From positions 1,802,584 through 1,866,583 of the forward strand of contig JALGPY010000034.1 of NCBI GenBank assembly GCA_023055425.1: 64,000 bases of DNA. Reading direction: 5' to 3'. The DNA comes from Linanthus parryae. Its lineage: Eukaryota > Streptophyta > Magnoliopsida > Ericales > Polemoniaceae. How positions within the stretch are numbered: the stretch's first letter is position 1; the number at the start of each line of letters is the position of its first letter. Shown here one piece after another: positions 46,641 to 58,041 of this stretch. Both the position numbers and the translations under genes were made by a program. The notes beneath the pieces are model-generated. The model saw only the letters and a program-made list of their open reading frames with translations. It made no database searches and was not told the DNA's origin.

Positions 46641-47149
46641 TCTACCTCACTTCTCCTCCTCATACCAGAGTCGAACCCAAGACGTCAGGCTGTGGGCACA
46701 AAACCACAACCATCTGACCTGGTGACACTACAGTAACTCCACCTCACTTCAATGACCCAAAGCATTATTAACACAAATTTTCACCACTAAAAGTCAATTG
46801 CATCAATTATAACTGATAATCTTCATTTTATGCCTAACTCAAAATATTATCGATTCTCACGTACTTTTTGTGGTTTCATTGTGCGGACACATTACTTCCA
46901 CTTCAAATTTCCCTGATAGAGTTGATTGTACTACACTATTATAGAATAATCAAATTTGTTACGAACAACTATCGGTCTATTTGCTTCATTTTTAGAGTTT
47001 CTTATCAAACACTTAGTTTTCTTAAACATTGAGACATGTCAAAGAAAGCACTAGCAAGACTTCATAAGAAAAACAAAAGCAATCTTGAACAAAAAAAAAG
47101 ATGGACAATGAGTCAAAGACATATGACATGGGGATCACTGGTCCTTTAC
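46641..47149. other. Copy 6 3' flank, no gene seen
   Basis: Unrecognised AT-rich sequence leading to the donor CAT TAAATAG|GTAAAG at the stop codon of copy 6. The shared array flank is not clearly recognisable here. Confidence 0.45.
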
Positions 47150-48337
47150 CTATTTAATGGATGCAAGGCTCGCACTGTATAAGAAGATCTCCGACAGGGA
47201 TCTTGTTATCCAGAACCTCTCGGTCGCCCCGTTTTGAGGATCATGCAAGTACAAAATGCAGTCCGGTTCCTCATAGAAGAGTATGAAATCAACATCATCC
47301 TTCCTGAAAAATCCTAGAACACGTACAAGTTTATTGGACGGTTTAAAAGTGAGTATTTTGGACCATGATTGATTAGAGCCACCACAGTCATTCATCACCC
47401 ACACATCAGCCCCAGGATAGTGTATATCAGCCGGTGTGTGAACAATAACGGCAAGAGATCCTTTGTAAGCAGTAAGACGCATATCGCCATAGACGAGACA
47501 GGTTGGCATCTCAATCCGCTTAAACACCTCACCGATCATGTCGTAACTTAGAATGTACATGCTTTCGGATATAGATACGTGCCAATGTATGTACCCATTT
47601 ACATATGCGCCACCACGAGTAACATTGGAACCACCTGACATGATACGATGAGGGAACTGTGTATTCTTCTCGGTCCAAGAGCTGGTAGCAGTAGAGAATA
47701 CATTGACTTGAGCCCGAGTTCCTTCATTTGAAGAGGTCAATGTAATTTGTGCCACCTTAAAAGCATTGGCTACTGGATCAAAGCAAAACCCAGAGCCATA
47801 CCATCGAGCATTTCTGTTAGTCAGATTTCCTACATTCCAATCATTCTTGATGGGAGCATCACCAATTAGTCGCATCTGTCTAGTGGCAGGGTTCCAAAGA
47901 GCATACTTGTGTTGTGGGCGTTGTGGGAGAGACAAGCATACAACTCCATTGAAACAACCCACCATTTCAATGCCTTGGTGACCAGAAAAAGTCAATGTCT
48001 GAGGGAGATAGCCGAATCGGACGGAGACGGTGGTGTATACACGCCTTCCAGCAGCAGTAATATCGGTAAACGAAAGATCACGCGATTCGAGCAACAAAGA
48101 GACTGCGCTCTTGTTGTGGCTGCGTGAAGCAGAGTGAAGGGCGATGAAGTTAGGAGAGAGTATGAGAGAGTACCAGCACTTGGAGAGAGATCTGAACCGT
48201 AGCAGAGACTTCACCGGCAGTCTGGCGAAGATCTCGATGATCATTTCTTCGGTCAACTCTTTCTGAAGAATTCTCTCTCCGTCCTCGTCTTCTTCAGAGT
48301 CTGTATGAACCAGAATAGCCGTAGATGAAGAATCCAT
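47150..48337 (-). CDS. F-box/FBA protein, copy 6 (intact)
   Basis: A single-exon gene of 395 residues starting at the ATG at 48337 (MDSSSTAILV); the frame is open further upstream but without an ATG. The F-box lies at about residues 22-66 (FARLPVKSLLRFRSLSKCWY), followed by GCFNGVVCLSLPQRPQHKYA, LWNPATRQMRLIG and SGFCFDPVANAFKVAQI; it ends SASLASIK. It is the most diverged intact copy and lacks the MITE shared by the upstream regions of copies 1, 4, 5 and 7. Here the TAG stop is immediately followed by GTAAAG, so the stop codon itself forms the exon side of the donor. It is probably an SCF substrate receptor. Confidence 0.93.
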   Translation of the reverse strand: MDSSSTAILVHTDSEEDEDGERILQKELTEEMIIEIFARLPVKSLLRFRSLSKCWYSLILSPNFIALHSASRSHNKSAVSLLLESRDLSFTDITAAGRRVYTTVSVRFGYLPQTLTFSGHQGIEMVGCFNGVVCLSLPQRPQHKYALWNPATRQMRLIGDAPIKNDWNVGNLTNRNARWYGSGFCFDPVANAFKVAQITLTSSNEGTRAQVNVFSTATSSWTEKNTQFPHRIMSGGSNVTRGGAYVNGYIHWHVSISESMYILSYDMIGEVFKRIEMPTCLVYGDMRLTAYKGSLAVIVHTPADIHYPGADVWVMNDCGGSNQSWSKILTFKPSNKLVRVLGFFRKDDVDFILFYEEPDCILYLHDPQNGATERFWITRSLSEIFLYSASLASIK

Positions 48338-48604
48338 AATCGTCTGCTTCAGAGAAACAGAAGATGTTATTGCAGAAGAATCTGAATTCTGGGTTCCAAA
48401 ATGGTTCGATCCATAATCGTCTGCTCTGGATTTTGTTTTCCTTTTCAATCGATGATTGATGCTTCTTCTGCAGTTGACTTCAGACGTTACTCTTGCAATT
48501 TAATGGATCTGGCTTGAGAGTAATTGTTGGGTTTTTTGGCCCATTAACTTGCTCTTTCAAAATCCCGGCCCACTAATTCTTTTGGAGCAAAGCGGCCCAT
48601 TAAT

Positions 48605-48606
<2 letters not shown>

Positions 48607-48642
<36 letters not shown>
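48607..48642. repeat. T36 homopolymer
   Basis: A run of 36 T lies upstream of copy 6. It may be the poly(A) end of a minus-strand retroposed sequence, but no second border or target duplication was found. Confidence 0.8.
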
Positions 48643-48645
<3 letters not shown>

Positions 48646-49140
48646 ATGGCACGTTTAATTATTTATCGGATTGGGATGGACTGGATTAGATTAGCTAGAA
48701 GAATTGAATTAGCTCAACTATAAATATCATATTTTGTTCCATGTGCTATTAAGACGTTATTAAGGTACAAAAAAACCCATATAATTAAACCTATCATGTA
48801 AGAGGGGACTAATTTGTGGTATTAAACACTATGTTTTTACTATTTACTACTTGTACAAAAATTGATCCAAATACCTGAGCTATGAAAAACCACTATGGCC
48901 TCTTGAATTGGTCTCAGACTTTGTCGAGATGATCTATACCTAGAAGAATGTACATAGATTAGGTTTTGCTGGACGTGAAATTCAAACTCTTCTACACGAT
49001 ATGTAGTACCCTGACTCTTGGCTAGGACCAGAACCCATTTACTCTCAGGATTGCTACAGTTTCATGACATGTTATTCTCACTCTCACCACTATTCAGGTC
49101 ACACCCTCATTGTTACATTACCACTGTGGATGGCCTTATG
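48643..49140. other. Intergenic stretch upstream of copy 6
   Basis: AT-rich, with no gene or repeat recognised beyond the adjacent homopolymer. Confidence 0.45.
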
Positions 49141-49511
49141 GTAGAATAAGAAGATACTGAGGAATCAAATAATTCATTACATAAAACAATCACATCCATG
49201 ATTCAAAGCATCATCAAAACCATACAAGAGAGGACTCAGTTACCCGTAATACAAAGGATGATCAACCATAACTATCTCAGGGTCAAATGATATTTTACAC
49301 GAGTTTTTAAACATAACTATCTTAGGGCAAGTGACACTTTACAGAAGTCTTCAAAGATCACGGTGAGCTCATGGTGGAAAGGGAGCAGTAGAGCTAGAGG
49401 TGGAAAGGGAGCAATAGAGCTGGAGGTGGAAAGGGAGCAATAGAGCTGGAGGTTGTGTTCTCTTCACACCCACCGGGGAAAAAGAAAGACATCAGTAGTC
49501 TTCATGTTTAC
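49141..49511 (-). repeat. Module C, left part (interrupted by Copia)
   Basis: AAAGCATCATCAAAACCATA and ACAAGAGAGGACTCAGTTAC match the region near 60210-60255. The other half of the module resumes at 54819, so the Copia element inserted into it. At 49373-49450 it has expanded into three 26-bp repeats of GGTGGAAAGGGAGCAATAGA, which is single-copy at about 60370. Confidence 0.6.
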
Positions 49512-49516
49512 ATGCA

Positions 49517-49896
49517 TATTAGCCAGATATAATTCATATAGTTCATTTGTGATTAGTAGAGCTTGGACTAAACTGTGATTGCTGCCAAATTGATGACATG
49601 AATCATCTTGCAGCAGTTACCGTTAGATGCTCCTCCTCTTCTAATCTCAGCCGTTGGCTTTTATCAGCTATTATTTTGTATTTGCAGTAGTACCCTTATG
49701 AGTACGGTGTCGTTTTTCTTCTGTGGCAAAACTATACCTGATTGGTCCACTATATATATGTACGTTGCTTTTCTTCTCTATCATCAATTAATAGAAACAG
49801 ATTTTTGTTTCATTTCTGCAACGTTTCTCTTTCCCTCTTCTTCTTCTTCATCTGCAAATCTAGGGTTCTTCATGTAAGGGTTTCTGGATTTCAACA
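49517..49896 (+). repeat. 5' LTR of the Copia element
   Basis: 380 bp with a TATA-like ACTATATATATGTACG near 49750 and a TTC microsatellite near 49840. It ends directly at the TGGTATCAGAGC primer site. Confidence 0.93.
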
Positions 49897-50006
49897 TGGT
49901 ATCAGAGCCTGGTTGGCTGAAGAAGGAGTTCACTCTCGCGTTGTGTCTCGAGGTCTGATCGAATTTCGGAATCGAGTAATTTCAGATCTGGTATCTAGGT
50001 TTTGGT

Positions 50007-51209
50007 TTGAAGATGTCTGTTCACGGTGATTCTCCAGCTGTTTCTAGCGGTTCTTCGGCGGCTATTGATCCGCAGTCTCCGTTCTATCTGCATCACGGCG
50101 ATAGTCCTGGTAATGTTCTGGTATCTCAGATTTTGACTGGTGAAAATTTTTATTCTTGGCATATGGCTATGACAGTAGCACTAGAAGCTAAAAGCAAGCT
50201 TGAATTTGTTAATGGAACAATTACAACACCTGATGTAGGATCTGAACTGTATTCTGTTTGGAGGAGATGTGACCGGATGATTATATCTTGGTTGTTTAAT
50301 TCAATTTCCAAGGATATAGCATGTAGTGTTGTTGGTAGATCCAGTTCTAGGGAAGTCTGGATGGATCTCTTGGAGAGATTTTCTCAGGGCAATTTGCCTA
50401 GAATTTTTCAAATCTCTATGGCTATTTCTCAATTAAAACAAGCAGATATGTCTATCACTGTTTACTTTACCAAGTTGAAGACTCTTTGGAATGAGTTAAG
50501 CAATTATAAGCCTCTTCCTACATGTCTTTGTGATCAATGTCAATGTGGCATTCTAGGAATGATGAAACAAAGTCAAGAAGAAGAGAGAGTGATGCAATTC
50601 CTCATGGGCTTGAATGATCAGTATATGCCAGTTAGGGATCAATTGTTATTAACTGAGCCTTTGCCTTCACTTAATGTGGTTTTTTCAAAAGTTATTCAGC
50701 AAGAGAGACAGATGCAACTCAAGGCTCCTACACTAACTTCTCACAATATGGCTATGTATGTTCAACATGGAGTTTCATCTAATTCTCATCAAAAACCTCC
50801 AAACAAGCAAGGAGCTCCAATTTATGGTGGTAGGGGTCAAGGTGGAAAATTGATTTGTCATCATTGTGGTCATGAGGGACATGTCAAAGCTAAGTGTTAC
50901 AGACTACATGACTTTCCACCAGATTTTAAGTTCACAAATGCAAAAGCTCATTCTGCAGTACAAGGCTCTACCAGCACTACATCTAATAGAGCTCCTTCTC
51001 CACCACCTGCAGTTAAATCATTTCACACACCAGACAGTCATGGGAAAGGTATCACTCTCACAGATAATCAATGTCAGCAGTTAGTGTCTCTCCTGAGTTC
51101 ACATTTGAGTTCTAAGTCTAGTGCAGTCACTAGTGAGGTGGGGGTCAGTTTCTCCTTATTCCACAAGTTCTATGGATTCTCCATTACATCATCATCCTTC
51201 AGGAGTTAA
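50007..51209 (+). pseudogene. Copia gag
   Basis: The ORF begins MKMSVHGDSPAVSSG and covers the Copia gag region: LTGENFYSWHMAMTVAL near residue 42, then a CCHC knuckle CHHCGHEGHVKAKC near residue 288. The last 25 or so codons are out of frame relative to pol; the frame change lies near 51130-51150. It would form the particle shell of the element. Confidence 0.88.
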
Positions 51210-54200
51210 TTTTGATACAGGACAATTCATGGGAGGAGTACTCAGTACCTATTCACTTCAGAGTTTTGTGTCTAAAGATCATATTCTTCCTCATTCTTGG
51301 ATCCTTGATAGTGGAGCCACTGATCACATGTGTGCTCATCTTCATTTACTATCTGATGTCAGGGTGGTTAATACTTTGGTTCATTTTCCTGATGGACAAT
51401 CTGTAAAGGTCACACATTGTGGTTTAGTGAAGTTAGATAATGGTCTAGTTCTGCACAATGTGTTATGTGTACCTACATTCCAGTTTAATCTCATCTCTAT
51501 ATCTCAACTCACCAATACTCAAGGGTGCAGTTGCTTGTGTAAGGATGATAGATGCATAATTCAGAAGGATGGAGTGACCCTTGCTACAGGTTACAAACAT
51601 GGAGGTCTGTATTTGTTAGATATATGCAGAGTTACAGCTGGATCTGTTCATCAAGGTGTCATCACCACTCAACAAGGGAGTTCTGCATCACTTTGGCATC
51701 AAAGGCTGGGCCATCCTTCAATTCACAAAGGTACTTTGATGTCCAAATATTTGAAAGGTACCTCACTTTCTTCACATTTTCATTGTGAGGTCTGTCCTTT
51801 AGCAAAGCAAAAGAAGAAGCCATTTATATGTCATGGACACATGTCTTCTACTCCTTTTTATTTGATTCACTGTGATACATGGGGTCCATATAAAGCAGCC
51901 ACTTATTCTTGACATGGATTTTTCCTCACTCTTGTAGATGATGCAACAAGAGTCACATGGGTCTATTTAATGAAGCACAAGTCTGAGGTGGATACTCTTA
52001 TTCCCAGTTTTTATAAAATGGTTGCTACTCAATACAACTCTCAGATCAAGAAAATCAGATCAGATAATGCACCTGAGCTGGCTTTGCATGATTACTTTTC
52101 TGAGAATGGTATTATTCATGAATTGAGCTGTGTGGAGACACCAGAACAGAATTCTGTGGTAGAGAGAAAACATCAGCACTTATTAAATGTGGCTAGAGCT
52201 CTTAGATTTCAGTCAAATATACCTATTAGGTTTTGGGGTGATTGCTTTCTAACAGCTGCTTTTCTCATTAATAGATTACCCTCTCCCAAAACCTTTGATA
52301 AATCCCCATTTGAGCTTCTGCATAAAGTTCCTCCTGATTATGCAAGCTTCAAAGTGTTTGGGTGTTTATGTTATGCATCCACATTGCTACAGGGCAGAAC
52401 CAAATTTGATCCCAGAGCAGTTAAAGGTGTCTTTATTGGGTATGTGTTTGGCATGAAGGGGTATAAAGTATATGATTTGGCTTCTCAGACATTTATTGTG
52501 TCTAGAAATGTCACATTTCATGAAGACATATTTCCTTTTTCTCATGATGCTGCTAAAGAAGGTGGTATGTTTGACACTTGGAGCTTACCAATGCCAATTG
52601 AAGAGATTGAAGCTTCCTCTTCTTCTGCAAATCCACACTCTGTTCACAATCCAACTCCCACCAACAATGTTGATTCTAGTACCTCTCATAATAGACAAAG
52701 GACATACAGAGAAGCTCTCACACACCCTGTGCCTATCAGACATAGTAATAGATCCACTAGATTGCCTTCTCATCTCAATGATTTTGTTCTTCAACCTCCT
52801 AAGTCTAGAGCTCACTCAGCAGCTAGTACTTCCAAAATCACAGATGTTTATTCTCAGATAGAACCCACTACTTTTCTTCAAGCTTCTAAGAGTGCAGAAT
52901 GGGTTCAGGCAATGCAGTTAGAACTCCAGGCTTTGGAAGATAACAACACTTGGATCATCACTTCTCTTCCTCAAGGTCATACAGCAGTGGGTTGCAAGTG
53001 GGTGTACAAGATCAAATATAAAGCTGATGGAACCATTGAGAGGTATAAGGCCAGACTGGTAGCTAAAGGCTACACACAAACTGAGGGATTAAACTACTTT
53101 GAAACTTTCTCTCCAGTTGCAAAATTAGTTACATTTAGAGTTTTGCTTGCCATAGCTGCACAGCAAGGTTGGTCAGTTCTTCAGTTAGACATCAACAATG
53201 CCTTCTTACATGGTGATTTCCATGAGGAAGTCTATATGAAGATTCCAGATGGTTATTTTCCACAAACTGGAATATCTCAGTCAAGTCATGGTGTTTTGGT
53301 TTGTAAACTGCAGAAGTCTTTGTATGGTCTTAAACAGGCTTCAAGACAGTGGTTTATGAAGTTCACCACTCAGCTCTTACTTATGGGTTTTCAGCAATGC
53401 AAGTCAGACTATACTCTTTTTGTCAGAAAACACTCAGATAGTATCATGGTTCTTTTAGTTTATGTGGATGATATACTCCTATCAGGAACTGACACAGCAG
53501 AGTTACAAGCTTTCAAGTCATCTCTTAATGTGGAGTTCAAGATTAAAGATCTGGGTGATATTGCTTACTTTATAGGTTTTGAAGTTCATCATCTTGCTTC
53601 TGAGTATTTCTTGTGTCAACACAAATTTCTCGTGGAAATTCTTGCTATCACAGGCTACAGTGAAGTAAATCAGCTAATACACCTATGGTGCCTGGCTGTA
53701 AGCTCAGTCAAATGGTTGGTGACCCTCTTAATATGGATGCTGCTGCTAGTTACAGAAGACTTATTGGTAAACTTCTGTATCTGTGCAATTCTAGGCCAGA
53801 TAACACCTTCTCAGTTCACAAACTCAGCCAGTTTGTCTCACAACCTACTACTGATCACTTAGCTGCAGCACATCACATTTTGAGGTATTTGAAGTCTACT
53901 AGTGGTTATGGTCTACTCTTTTCTGTCAATCAGAACTCTTGCATTAGTGGTTTTGCTGATGCTGATTGGGGTGGCTGTCTTGACACTAGAAGATCTACTT
54001 CTGGTTACATGGTCTTTCTGGGAGATTCTCTCATCTCTTGGAAATGTAAGAAGCAGAGAGTGGTAGCTAGAAGTTCAGCTGAGGCTGAATATAGAAGTCT
54101 AGCACATTTGGTTTGTGAGGTGAAATGGCTTAAATCTTTTACTTCAGGAGCTGCATTACTTGTCCTCAGGTATTCCCATCTTTTACTCTGACAGCACTTC

Positions 54201-54423
54201 AGCTATCCAGATTGCTCATAACCCCATTTGTCATGAGAAGACCAAGCATGTGGAGCTAGATTGTCACACTGTCAGAGATATGGTGCAAAGTGCTGAACTT
54301 CAGTTGCAGCATTTGTCTAGTGAAGACCAAATTGCTGATATCCTTACAAAACCTCTGGCTTACCCTCTTTTTCTTCACCTCCTACGCAAGTTGAAGGTCC
54401 TCTGTGAGCCTCCTTCAACTTGA
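51121..54423 (+). pseudogene. Copia pol: protease, integrase, RT, RNase H
   Basis: The protease motif WILDSGATDHMC lies near 51300 and the GAG-pre-integrase HQRLGHPS near 51700. A single TGA at 51910-51912 interrupts just before the integrase core, which continues in the same frame (DNAPEL, ENSVVERKHQHL-like region near 52155). The RT motifs include VQAMQLELQALEDNNTW, LDINNAFLHGDFHEEVYM and the catalytic YVDDILLSG at 53461. Near 53670 the frame is lost by a small deletion and resumes in another frame; RNase H follows (ADWGGCLDTRRSTSGY, EAEYRSLA), with one more shift near 54165 before the end at 54423. Confidence 0.9.
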
Positions 54424-54430
54424 GGGGGCG

Positions 54431-54813
54431 TATTAGCCAGATATAATTCATATAGTTCATTTGTGATTAGTAGAGCTTGGACTAAACTGTGATTGCTGCC
54501 AAATTGATGACATGAATCATCTTGCATCAGTTACCGTTAGATGCTCCTCCTCTTCTAATCTCAGTCGTTGGCTTTTATCAGCTATTATTTTGTATTTGCA
54601 GTAGTACCCTTATGAGTACGGTGTCGTTTTGCTTCTGTGGCAAAACTATACCTGATTGGTCCACTATATATATGTACGTTGCTTTTCTTCTCTATCATCA
54701 AATAATAGAAACAGATTTTTGTTTCATTTCTGCAACGTTTCTCTTTCCCTCTTCTTCTTCTTCTTCATCTGCAAATCTAGGGTTCTTCATGTAAGGGTTT
54801 CTGGATTTCAACA
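54431..54813 (+). repeat. 3' LTR of the Copia element
   Basis: 383 bp, differing from the 5' LTR at four positions that I could find and by one extra TTC unit. Confidence 0.93.
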
Positions 54814-54818
54814 ATGCA

Positions 54819-55170
54819 TATACTATATTCCAAGCAAAATAAGCGAACTACACAAACATCTGCACAACAGGTATTCCAACGGTCTTAGATCTCCTTGCAG
54901 CTTCTGAAAAAACAAAAAATACCTTATCATCAGTCCACAAGTGAAAATAAGAAGAAACAAAAGACTTTCAGAAGAGAGCCAAGCAGGAGTCGATAACAGC
55001 TCAACTCCTGATGCTGATAGACCGAAGTTCAATTTGCTTATTTAGCCTTCCATTTAGACTATAGTTCATTATGAAAACGATGAGTTGCGAAACCACTAAT
55101 CACTGCTTTATCTTTTTTTTTTGTCAAAATCACTGCTTTATCTGGACGACAACCTGTACCATAAGGCTAC
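54819..55170 (-). repeat. Module C, right part: putative 3' UTR exon of copy 7
   Basis: Matches 60395-60740: AGGTATTCCAACGG, CTTATCATCAGTCCA, CAGCTCAACTCCTGATGC and GTTGCGAAACCACTAATCAC. The minus strand has a strong acceptor TTTTTTGTTTTTTCAG ending near 54906, so this could be the downstream exon for copy 7, about 3.1 kb away. In the exon both copies encode RPLEYL in the same frame, but the rest is not conserved as protein. Confidence 0.5.
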
Positions 55171-55377
55171 GTTTCGTATTCCAAGGAATTTGAGCATGGA
55201 TTTGGATTTGATTGCAACTAGGATCAAGCCATTTTCACTACAAAACAAGGGTCAATATTTGATTTGAGACTTTTAGCCTTGAAAAATTCTTCACGACATA
55301 ATGGAGTTGAAATGACTACTAAAACACATGTCATTTCAAATCTTACCTGTTGGAGCTATTGAGACTCTCATTTCATA

Positions 55378-56451
55378 CTCCCTCCGTTCCTCCAGTTTCT
55401 TCAAACTTTCCTTTTTGGGTGTTCCTCCAGTTTCTTCAATCTGTCCTAAAATGGAGACTTTTGACATCAAAAATACCATCTTACCCTTAATGAAAAAAAC
55501 ACACATCCATCATATATGCCCTAACCTACCCAAACACATACTAAACCCTAACCTATCCAAACCCACCAGACACATCTCCCAGCCACACATCTCCCTCTCC
55601 CTTATCTGTTTCTTTCTCTCCCTCTAGCATTCTTCAATCTCATCAATTTCTCTTCCATCTCCCTCTTTCACTCTACCACATCTCACAGAACATATACTTC
55701 GCGACGACAACGCCGCTGCCGCCGCCGTCGCTCTCTTACCCTCTCCCTCCCAATCCGAGAGCGAAGAACAGACAATACCGCCTTCGCCGCCGTCGCTGAG
55801 GGAACGACAAGACCGCCGTCGCCGTCGCTGAAGGAACGACAAGCCGCCGTCCCCTTCGCTGAAGGAACCGCCAACACCGCCACGGAAGAAGCAGAAGTCG
55901 TCGCCACCGTCACTTTAGCGTATGACTGTCTCTCTCTCTCAATCATCAAAGTCCCTCCCTCTCTGTCTCGCCTCTCATCTCTTACACTGTCAAATCCTTT
56001 CAATCAACTCTCAAATCTTCAGATTTGGGTTTTGCTTCCAGATCTCGGTGTGCTAAGAGGGATTGGGTTCAAGAAATGTAGATCTGGATATGGATATGGT
56101 TATTGTGATGGACATGGATATGGAGGTGGCAGTGTGCAGATTAGATGTTTCTGTTTATTTTCTCATCCTATGCTTCTTCTCTTTTTCTATTGTGTATTTG
56201 GATCAACGGTATTTTCTAGTGCAAATTGATGATAAGTTACAGATTTGTTCTTGACTGTGTGGATTGTGTTCTTGGTTGTGTGTTCTTGACCGTGTGGATT
56301 CTGTGTTCTTGGTTGTGTTAAACCAGATGTAGAGGAAGTGGTGAGAGGCTGTGGAATTACTGAAATGATGAGGGGCAAAGAAGTCTTTACACCAGGTTTC
56401 TTAATTTCCGTGCCTCCAGTTTTTGTGAAGGAACTGGAGGAACGGAGGGAG
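55378..56451. mobile_element. Stowaway-ended element, 1,074 bp, with GC-rich cargo
   Basis: The ends CTCCCTCCGTTCCTCCAGTT are inverted repeats flanked by TA (55376-55377 and 56452-56453). Stowaway MITEs are usually a few hundred bases. This one contains about 300 bp of unusually GC- and CpG-rich sequence (55690-55920, many GCCGCCGTC words) and a stretch of GGATATGGATATGG. No transposase is visible. The interior may be a captured host gene segment, which remains an inference. Confidence 0.75.
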
Positions 56452-56453
56452 TA

Positions 56454-57206
56454 CATCTTATTTATCTTGCACTCCGATGATTTGCCTAATGAGTACAATA
56501 AATGCGAGGAATACAATGCTACTTGAAAGAATCTCAAACTAACTGTTTCATGCCTTTCAAGTTGCAAGGAGCTCCTATTTAATTATTAATGAGCTGTTAA
56601 AGTTTCATTCATAAGTTCTTTGCAAATACATACCTTTGCCATGGTGCCAACAAATGACAAATTTCAAGGGAGGTACCTAAAGATGTCTTTGCGAGGTTTT
56701 CTTAAGTGTTAAATAATGTCAATGCAATTCTCTTGCCCATTAAGGCCATTTTTTTTTGTCTGTTTTTGTATCTAATGGTACAGAATTATCTTTGGCAATT
56801 CAGAACTACAAATTCGTTCTTCGCAAAAGGGACAACATTTCTTTCATAAAAAGTAAATATATCTTATTAATGTACCTAACAATTCAAACGCGGAAATCAG
56901 ACAATGTGATCACATGAAAGACGGGGAAGGGAGTTCTCTGTATTCTTAGTTTCTTACTTATGTCCCAATCTATTTTCCTCCAATTTTCCCACTTGAAACA
57001 AATACAAGTGTGACCTTTTAATTTTCAGGAATTATCCTTTAGAAATATTGTTGATAATCTTCATTTTGTAGTTAGCCAAGCAATATTGAATGGTATCATG
57101 TCTTTTTTGTTCAAGATGAGAACGCGTCATAACTTTCATATAAAACTTCCTTGATGGAAGTGAACTTGACTTGATTGTTAGAGCATAAATCAAGCTTCTA
57201 TTGGAT
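56454..57206 (-). other. Array flank between copies 6 and 7
   Basis: Contains tails of module A (AATGAGTACAATAAATGCGA near 56487) and the array flank (ATCAGACAATGTGATCACAT near 56897). No gene recognised. Confidence 0.5.
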
Positions 57207-57903
57207 CCAGGGCCGTCTCTAGGTTTTCGGGGGCCCAAGGCGACCTGTGTACTTGAGGCCCTTATTTCTCGTATTATATAATGGTCCGGTTTGAATTTGC
57301 TTAAGATCGTGAAATTTTAGATTATCAGAATGAGTGGTTAAAATTTAAACAGTACACTCTCTCTTCTCACATCAACCACTCATTCTACCAATCTACAATC
57401 TCATAATTTTAATTAAGCTCATACAAACATGATCAATATGTAAAATACAATTTAGTTACAGAATGCATACTAATAACATTTGATCTCTTGTAATCCTAGA
57501 AAACATTTGATCTCTAATATCCCTTTCAAAAATGATCCCCTTCTTTTATCATGATAAAGAGTTAAAAAGAAATTATTTAAAAAATTTAAAAATATGGTTA
57601 CATCTTATTCTTTTTGGTTTAACTTTTAAAACTTTTTTTTCTCTCAGTTTTTTCTTTTCTTGTTTCATTTCTTTTAACATCTAGGAATTTTATGATCATT
57701 AATACAAAAATGATAAGGAGAAAGTAGAATAACCAAGTTTTTTAGGACTCAGTTTAAAGTAGAGTATATAAAATAAAGTAACTATATAGGAGCAAGCCTT
57801 CATTTTTACCAAATACCCTTGCAAGTTCAAGAAATTATGAGGCCCTCCCCAAATGGGGGCCCTAGGCAAGTGAAAAGCCTGCCTAAGGGGAGGGACGGGC
57901 CTG
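57207..57903. mobile_element. hAT-type MITE, 697 bp, TSD ATTGGATC
   Basis: Inverted ends CAGGGCCGTCTCTAGG and, on the complement, CAGGCCCGTCCCTCC are flanked by ATTGGATC (57199-57206 and 57904-57911). The insertion lies in the conserved flank word TTGGATCCATA downstream of copy 7, so flank sequence resumes on the other side. There is no coding capacity. Confidence 0.88.
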
Positions 57904-58041
57904 ATTGGATCCATATATGTTATTTGTAAGAAAAGCACAAGTACGAATGCATGACAAAAGCAAGAGCAATATTGACAGAAACATGGCCATACATTCATAG
58001 AATAAACCTAGAACATAGAGATAACGTGTCCTTTTACCTGA

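Larger units (their letters stand above)
49517..54813 (+). mobile_element. Ty1/Copia retrotransposon, 5.3 kb, decayed coding region
   Basis: LTRs of 380 and 383 bp are flanked by the target duplication ATGCA (49512-49516 and 54814-54818). The LTRs start TATTAG and end CAACA, so the termini are TA...CA instead of TG...CA, in both copies. A primer site TGGTATCAGAGC follows the 5' LTR at 49897 and a purine tract (GAGGGGG) precedes the 3' LTR. The domain order is gag, protease, integrase, RT, RNase H. By eye the LTRs differ by four substitutions and one TTC unit, about 1%. The coding region has frameshifts and one stop. Confidence 0.94.

Noticed and set aside
48338..48448. N-terminal extension of F-box copy 6 upstream of MDSSS
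   Set aside because: The frame is open but contains no ATG; the paralogues start at the MDSSS position.
55683..56003. 106-codon arginine-rich minus-strand ORF
   Set aside because: It is a product of GCC/GTC-rich sequence inside a transposable element, with no known domain.
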